From contig NZ_CP016545.1 in NCBI RefSeq assembly GCF_001687545.1, positions 1,597,001-1,661,000 of the forward strand: a stretch of DNA of 64,000 bases. Direction: 5' to 3'. This document shows, in pieces, positions 63,752 through 64,000 of this stretch (the first letter of the stretch is position 1; the number at the start of each line of letters is the position of its first letter). The stretch comes from Paraurantiacibacter namhicola (GTDB lineage Bacteria > Pseudomonadota > Alphaproteobacteria > Sphingomonadales > Sphingomonadaceae). The translations under genes and the position numbers were made by a program. Under the pieces are notes generated by a model. That model was given only the letters and a program-made list of their open reading frames with translations. It did no database searches and had not been told where the DNA came from.

Positions 63752-64000
63752 ATGAATTTGGGTCGCACCACACTCGCCTTAGGAATCCTCGTAGCAGTAT
63801 CAGGCTGCGCTAAGATGCAGTTCGTGAAGGGTCATGGGCTTGCCCCGTCCGAGACGGCGCACATCGTGACACTACCGGCAGGGGCCCTCGCGCAGACCAA
63901 TTACGGCGATAGTTGCCGCACGCCCTGCTACCTCCCGCTGCTGCGAGATCGCGGCGGAGAGATTACCGTCAGTGCACCCGGTTTCCACACCGAGCGCTTT
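63752..64000 (+). CDS. Lipoprotein with PEGA-like segment, cut by the right edge
   Basis: Partial gene, 83 codons visible, open to the end. Signal peptide with lipobox VSGC (Cys19). Then a segment with TPCYLPL and ITVSAPGFHTERF, like a PEGA domain. AGGGAGA precedes the ATG by six bases. The remainder lies outside the window. Confidence 0.75.
   Translation, partial: MNLGRTTLALGILVAVSGCAKMQFVKGHGLAPSETAHIVTLPAGALAQTNYGDSCRTPCYLPLLRDRGGEITVSAPGFHTERF

Overview
The window is GC-rich, densely packed chromosomal DNA with no rRNA, phage, insertion sequence or CRISPR. Gene content and protein style fit an alphaproteobacterium of the Sphingomonadales, most likely Erythrobacteraceae. Examples are the long (type II) LeuA, DUF418, DUF1206 and DUF4170 proteins, the HTH-RibB-RibA' fusion, CCA-encoding tRNA genes and repeated ATGA/GTGA/TGATG stop-start overlaps. 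The family-level placement is inference; no marker was aligned.

Layout. 1-8.9 kb: phoR with its terminator and, at the left edge, a PhoB box for a gene beyond the window; tRNA-Glu; recJ; a DUF4261-like/AHH-nuclease-like gene pair; rhomboid protease and leuA, the latter preceded by a leucine-rich leader peptide; YceI; DUF4329. 8.9-12.6 kb: ilvB-ilvN-orf-ilvC. 12.7-16.5 kb: miaA and serB with overlapping divergent starts, DUF418, nitroreductase. 16.5-21.7 kb: purL; xseB-ispA-lipoprotein-coaD; a periplasmic cyclophilin. 21.8-27.6 kb: a coupled plus-strand run from queA through a small membrane protein, an ABC-2 ATPase and permease and a DUF481 protein to tgt and an SDR. 27.7-31 kb: rpsD, chorismate mutase, and a TauD-like dioxygenase divergent from a sulfotransferase-like P-loop protein. 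30.9-33.9 kb: rpiB-glyA-nrdR-trmJ. 34.1-39.3 kb: yqeY-lipoprotein-dnaG-rpoD. 39.4-45 kb: carA, a small predicted cysteine-protease-like gene, carB and greA. 45-47.3 kb: DUF4170 and four small envelope-associated or membrane-anchored genes. 47.5-51.1 kb: eno; ribH and HTH-ribB; flavin reductase. 51.1-53 kb: M48 peptidase, a small exported protein, tRNA-Lys(CTT). 53-58.7 kb: mreB-mreC-mreD-mrdA-rodA. 58.9-64 kb: mutL and a lipoprotein; glutaredoxin-MauE and DUF1206; NYN; and a lipoprotein cut by the right edge.

How it works together. Most of the window is core metabolism: branched-chain amino acids (leuA, ilvBNC), purines and pyrimidines (purL, carAB), one-carbon and pentose phosphate (glyA, rpiB), isoprenoids (ispA), CoA (coaD) and riboflavin (ribB, ribH). 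Information processing (rpoD, dnaG, recJ, mutL, xseB, greA, nrdR, rpsD) and rod-shape elongation make up most of the rest. Four tRNA-modification genes (miaA, queA, tgt, trmJ) lie within 19 kb.

The less ordinary parts are small genes slotted into essential operons (40593-41111 between carA and carB, 20066-20419 between ispA and coaD, 9934-10317 between ilvN and ilvC). Others are the AHH/DUF4261-like pair, a RibB that carries its own helix-turn-helix domain next to a perfect palindrome, the dioxygenase/sulfotransferase-like pair and the leucine leader of leuA. I found no multi-gene defence island. The best candidates for something undescribed are the AHH pair, the carA-carB insert and the self-regulating-looking ribB.
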